From the NCBI RefSeq assembly GCF_002994635.1, contig NZ_PVNL01000138.1:211761-275760 (forward strand): a stretch of 64,000 bases of DNA, read 5' to 3'. Each line of letters opens with the position of its first letter. Positions within the stretch are counted from its first letter, which is position 1. This document shows, in pieces, positions 62,701 through 64,000 of the stretch. Position numbers and translations under genes: made by a program. A model generated the notes under the pieces. The model made no database searches, was not told the origin of the DNA, and saw nothing but the letters and a program-made list of their open reading frames with translations. Source of the DNA: Enhygromyxa salina (GTDB lineage: Bacteria; Myxococcota_A; Polyangia; Nannocystales; Nannocystaceae).

Positions 62701-64000
62701 ATTTTGTCAGATGATGGGGGGGTTGGGGTTCCTGAACGCGGTCGGTAACTATCCGCTGCTCGCGGGGGTGCAGACCAACTTGTACAAGTGCTTTCTCTCG
62801 GCGGGGTGGGAGCGGTTATCGTCGTCTGGGGTTCAGGGGTTGTTTCACCAGGCCGGTGTCTTCGATGACCCCAAAGGGGGAGCACTGCGTACGGAACTCA
62901 CAGGACGTGGGTTCCTTTTAGCTCGGCTCCGAAATGAATTAATGCTCTTCCCGGAGATCGGGCACCAACGTCCTTACGCGTTCTCGACATCGGGCGGAGT
63001 GTTTCGCCCAGGCGTACTCCTCGTATCTAATTTGCTGCACCCGTCCACTCTCGAATCCTCATTCGAGCACGACGGGTACGGCCCCGTGCCAGGATTCAAG
63101 ACTACCGAGGGCAACTGGGATCTGCGTCCTCATGCGTCGCGGCTCGTGAAGGTCGACGAGCAAGCGCTGGCGCTGTTCGCCAAGCTCTACGACGCACATG
63201 GGACGCCTGCATCCCAGGCTCGGCTGCCCGTGGTTCACAGCCGCGAGATGCTCTCGGTGCTGCGTCGCTTCGCCGACGCGCCGCGAAAGCTGTCAGACGA
63301 AGCGGGCAATTACTTTTGTACGGTGTGCTTCGACGAGACCGGCCGACAGCGAGACGGGACGATTCGACGGGAGGTTCGCTTTCCCGACAAACTCGGAGAA
63401 TGGGTCGTGTCGGGACCGCATATTTATGTGGGCACTCCGTTCAACAAGACGCCCAACGAGGGTTGTGCTACCAAGGGAGACTACAGCGCCATCGACCTGA
63501 CGCAGATCAGCGAAGACTACCTGCCCCGCACCAACTACGTCCCAGCCTGCTCGCCGGCCGAGTATCGCAAGCGCACACCGACCTGGAACGGCCGGCCCGT
63601 GACCGAGTACTTTCGATACGTCCACCGACGAATGCTGGCGCCGACAGGTGAGCGAACACTCATACCTGCGCTCGTTCCTCCGGGCGCAGCCCATGTGCAC
63701 ACGGTGCTGAGTCTAACCGCGGAAGAACCCCTGGTCGTGCTCCTCGCCGGCATGGGGGCCAGCTTGCCAGCCGATTTCTTCTTCAAGACAACTGGCAAGA
63801 ACGACCTCTACGCCGAAGCACTCTCGTTGATCCCGCTCCCAGTCGTCCAAATTGCCAATGCGATGACAACGCGCTCGTTGTTTCTGAACGCGCTCAGCTC
63901 CGCCTACGCCCCCCTGTGGGACCGCAACCTCCCGAAGACCCTCCTTCCCTCCGCCAAGCCCGACCCCCGCACCGCCAATTGGCAAACGTCCCCCCGCAAG
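59789..64000 (+). CDS. large Eco57I-type N6-adenine methyltransferase (DrmMI/PglX-like), 3' end outside window
   Basis: From the ATG at 59789 the frame stays open to the last base (1404 codons, no stop). An N-terminal region with a PEDLQPVFAAW segment precedes a helical domain, 'KSASFYTPEVLTKCLTKYTL' and SAM motif I EPAMGSGAF (594-602). The VVNNCYGVDLNPLAAELGKV block and catalytic NPPW (920-923) follow. The remainder should be target-recognition sequence. Size fits DISARM DrmMI or BREX PglX rather than a simple type II methylase. No nuclease motif was spotted. From about 62850 the DNA becomes visibly less GC-rich, unlike the upstream two thirds. Confidence 0.85.
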   Translation, partial: MAIDTTHVHNVGDFYSQHYLDAVLPEDLQPVFAAWSAREKDGGARAPAKLLARLAEPYFKALAAFQSAVDDPDTRVGVCASFHAQVLEALGYQRAPVVRALPDDTELPLTLAIDLHGRPFLWVIELPFPESEDEADPLAALPLAWLAGLEPNEPDDPEQSAPRASIRELLDGPLLRQDEPPRWVLLLAGPDVFLVDRDKWPQGQHLHFALGEMLGQRKAAALRAAVGLLHREVLLPEGGRSLLDQIDEKSHKHAFAVSTDLKFGVQKAIELIGNEAVYYKGKVSKEKLYDRPELASELANDCVTYLYRLLFLFYVEARGGDMGIVPMNADAYRLGLSVESLRDLELIPLNTERAREGFFIHHSLQKLFEVVHLGWPVKRQRDIKATYADAVDLTVVAQRSPLFDQARTPFDRDRTPILSSVKLRNVVLQQVIALLSLSKPGDTSRGRGQRGRISYAQLGINQLGAVYEGLLSYTGFFTQEDTFEVQNPKDKADDARVFYVGRSAAGDYADDEFRKTESGKKIHHPKGTFLFRLAGRDREKSASFYTPEVLTKCLTKYTLKERLGQPGPGPSADPGEPGSAGLSATEILQLTVCEPAMGSGAFLNEAVSQLAHAYLERRQAELDQLIPAEDYQREWLRVKYHFVVNNCYGVDLNPLAAELGKVSLWLGVLQPGVEAPYLDPRIKVGNSLIGARRAVYAPEDLLRKPNKKTGAVNWLGLVPKRVAPGEARPAGHIYHFLVPDEAMAPYEKDKVVKKLWSEQIGELKAWRKAACKPFSKGEVARLQALSDAIDQLWGIHVEQRGSVLERVRQPIQLWGQPEIQAGPDSRWKTIEECELIGQATQRAGSAGRRLRAVMDYWCELWSWSLDDVKGLPSREAWADKVEAMLTGREVPVIAGRYLHWELEFAEVFAGRGGFDVILGNPPWIKLEWKEAGILGDLRPTMELRKLSAKQVADERDEALGSAAARAGYVAEFCQMMGGLGFLNAVGNYPLLAGVQTNLYKCFLSAGWERLSSSGVQGLFHQAGVFDDPKGGALRTELTGRGFLLARLRNELMLFPEIGHQRPYAFSTSGGVFRPGVLLVSNLLHPSTLESSFEHDGYGPVPGFKTTEGNWDLRPHASRLVKVDEQALALFAKLYDAHGTPASQARLPVVHSREMLSVLRRFADAPRKLSDEAGNYFCTVCFDETGRQRDGTIRREVRFPDKLGEWVVSGPHIYVGTPFNKTPNEGCATKGDYSAIDLTQISEDYLPRTNYVPACSPAEYRKRTPTWNGRPVTEYFRYVHRRMLAPTGERTLIPALVPPGAAHVHTVLSLTAEEPLVVLLAGMGASLPADFFFKTTGKNDLYAEALSLIPLPVVQIANAMTTRSLFLNALSSAYAPLWDRNLPKTLLPSAKPDPRTANWQTSPRK

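Overview
The window looks like chromosomal DNA of a high-GC myxobacterium, most likely a Nannocystis/Plesiocystis-type member of Myxococcota. The support is protein style rather than any marker gene: Gly-Asp repeat linkers after lipoprotein signals, Cys-rich DCGGxC segments, eukaryotic-type Ser/Thr kinases with zinc ribbons, DUF4388 (PATAN) and FHA-WD40 proteins, and dense GC-rich coding on both strands. No rRNA, tRNA, CRISPR array, insertion sequence or prophage was seen.

Left part (1-11.4 kb): an edge-truncated STAS-like protein, the 16S rRNA m5C methyltransferase RsmB, a protein made of two ribosomal L7/L12 C-terminal-like domains, FdhD (formate dehydrogenase accessory sulfurtransferase) and several lipoproteins, two of them alpha/beta hydrolases. 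From 7.9 to 11.4 kb lies an accessory patch of lower GC. It holds a lipoprotein with an internal duplication, a DUF4157 (HExxH) protein of the kind found near contractile injection systems, and a pseudogene whose middle is deleted.

Centre-left (11.4-31 kb): a translationally coupled Ser/Thr kinase and pseudokinase pair, a cytochrome P450, a DUF3754/TMEM143-like membrane protein, an LPLAT acyltransferase next to an acyl carrier protein, an MBL-fold protein, lipoproteins, a GFA/CENP-V-type zinc protein, a lone Eco57I-like adenine methyltransferase, a Cys-rich secreted peptide and a very large FHA-Pro/Gly-TM-WD40 protein.

Centre-right (30.8-53.3 kb): an FlhB/SctU-like four-TM protein lacking the autocleavage domain, PriA, a small membrane protein, a receiver-like/PATAN/J-like protein coupled to Fmt, a ferritin-like lipoprotein and a membrane chemoreceptor. 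These are followed by a complete chemosensory operon (CheW, a small protein, CheA-REC, CheB, CheR-TPR, CheY-like) in which every gene overlaps the next, then a histidine kinase. On the opposite strand, btuFCD for vitamin B12 uptake lies downstream of a clear cobalamin riboswitch.

Right edge (53.6-64.0 kb): a three-gene operon encodes (i) a 1072-aa protein combining two RNA-polymerase alpha-CTD-like helix-hairpin-helix domains, a sigma-70 region 4-like HTH and further possible winged-helix segments, (ii) an SNF2-family helicase and (iii) a large Eco57I-type N6-adenine methyltransferase that runs off the window. The helicase/methylase pair resembles the drmD-drmMI part of class 1 DISARM phage defence. 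The first gene is the best candidate for an undescribed component.

Across the window, many genes have a TAnnnT -10-like box only 6-9 nt before the start codon and no Shine-Dalgarno sequence, which suggests widespread leaderless transcription.
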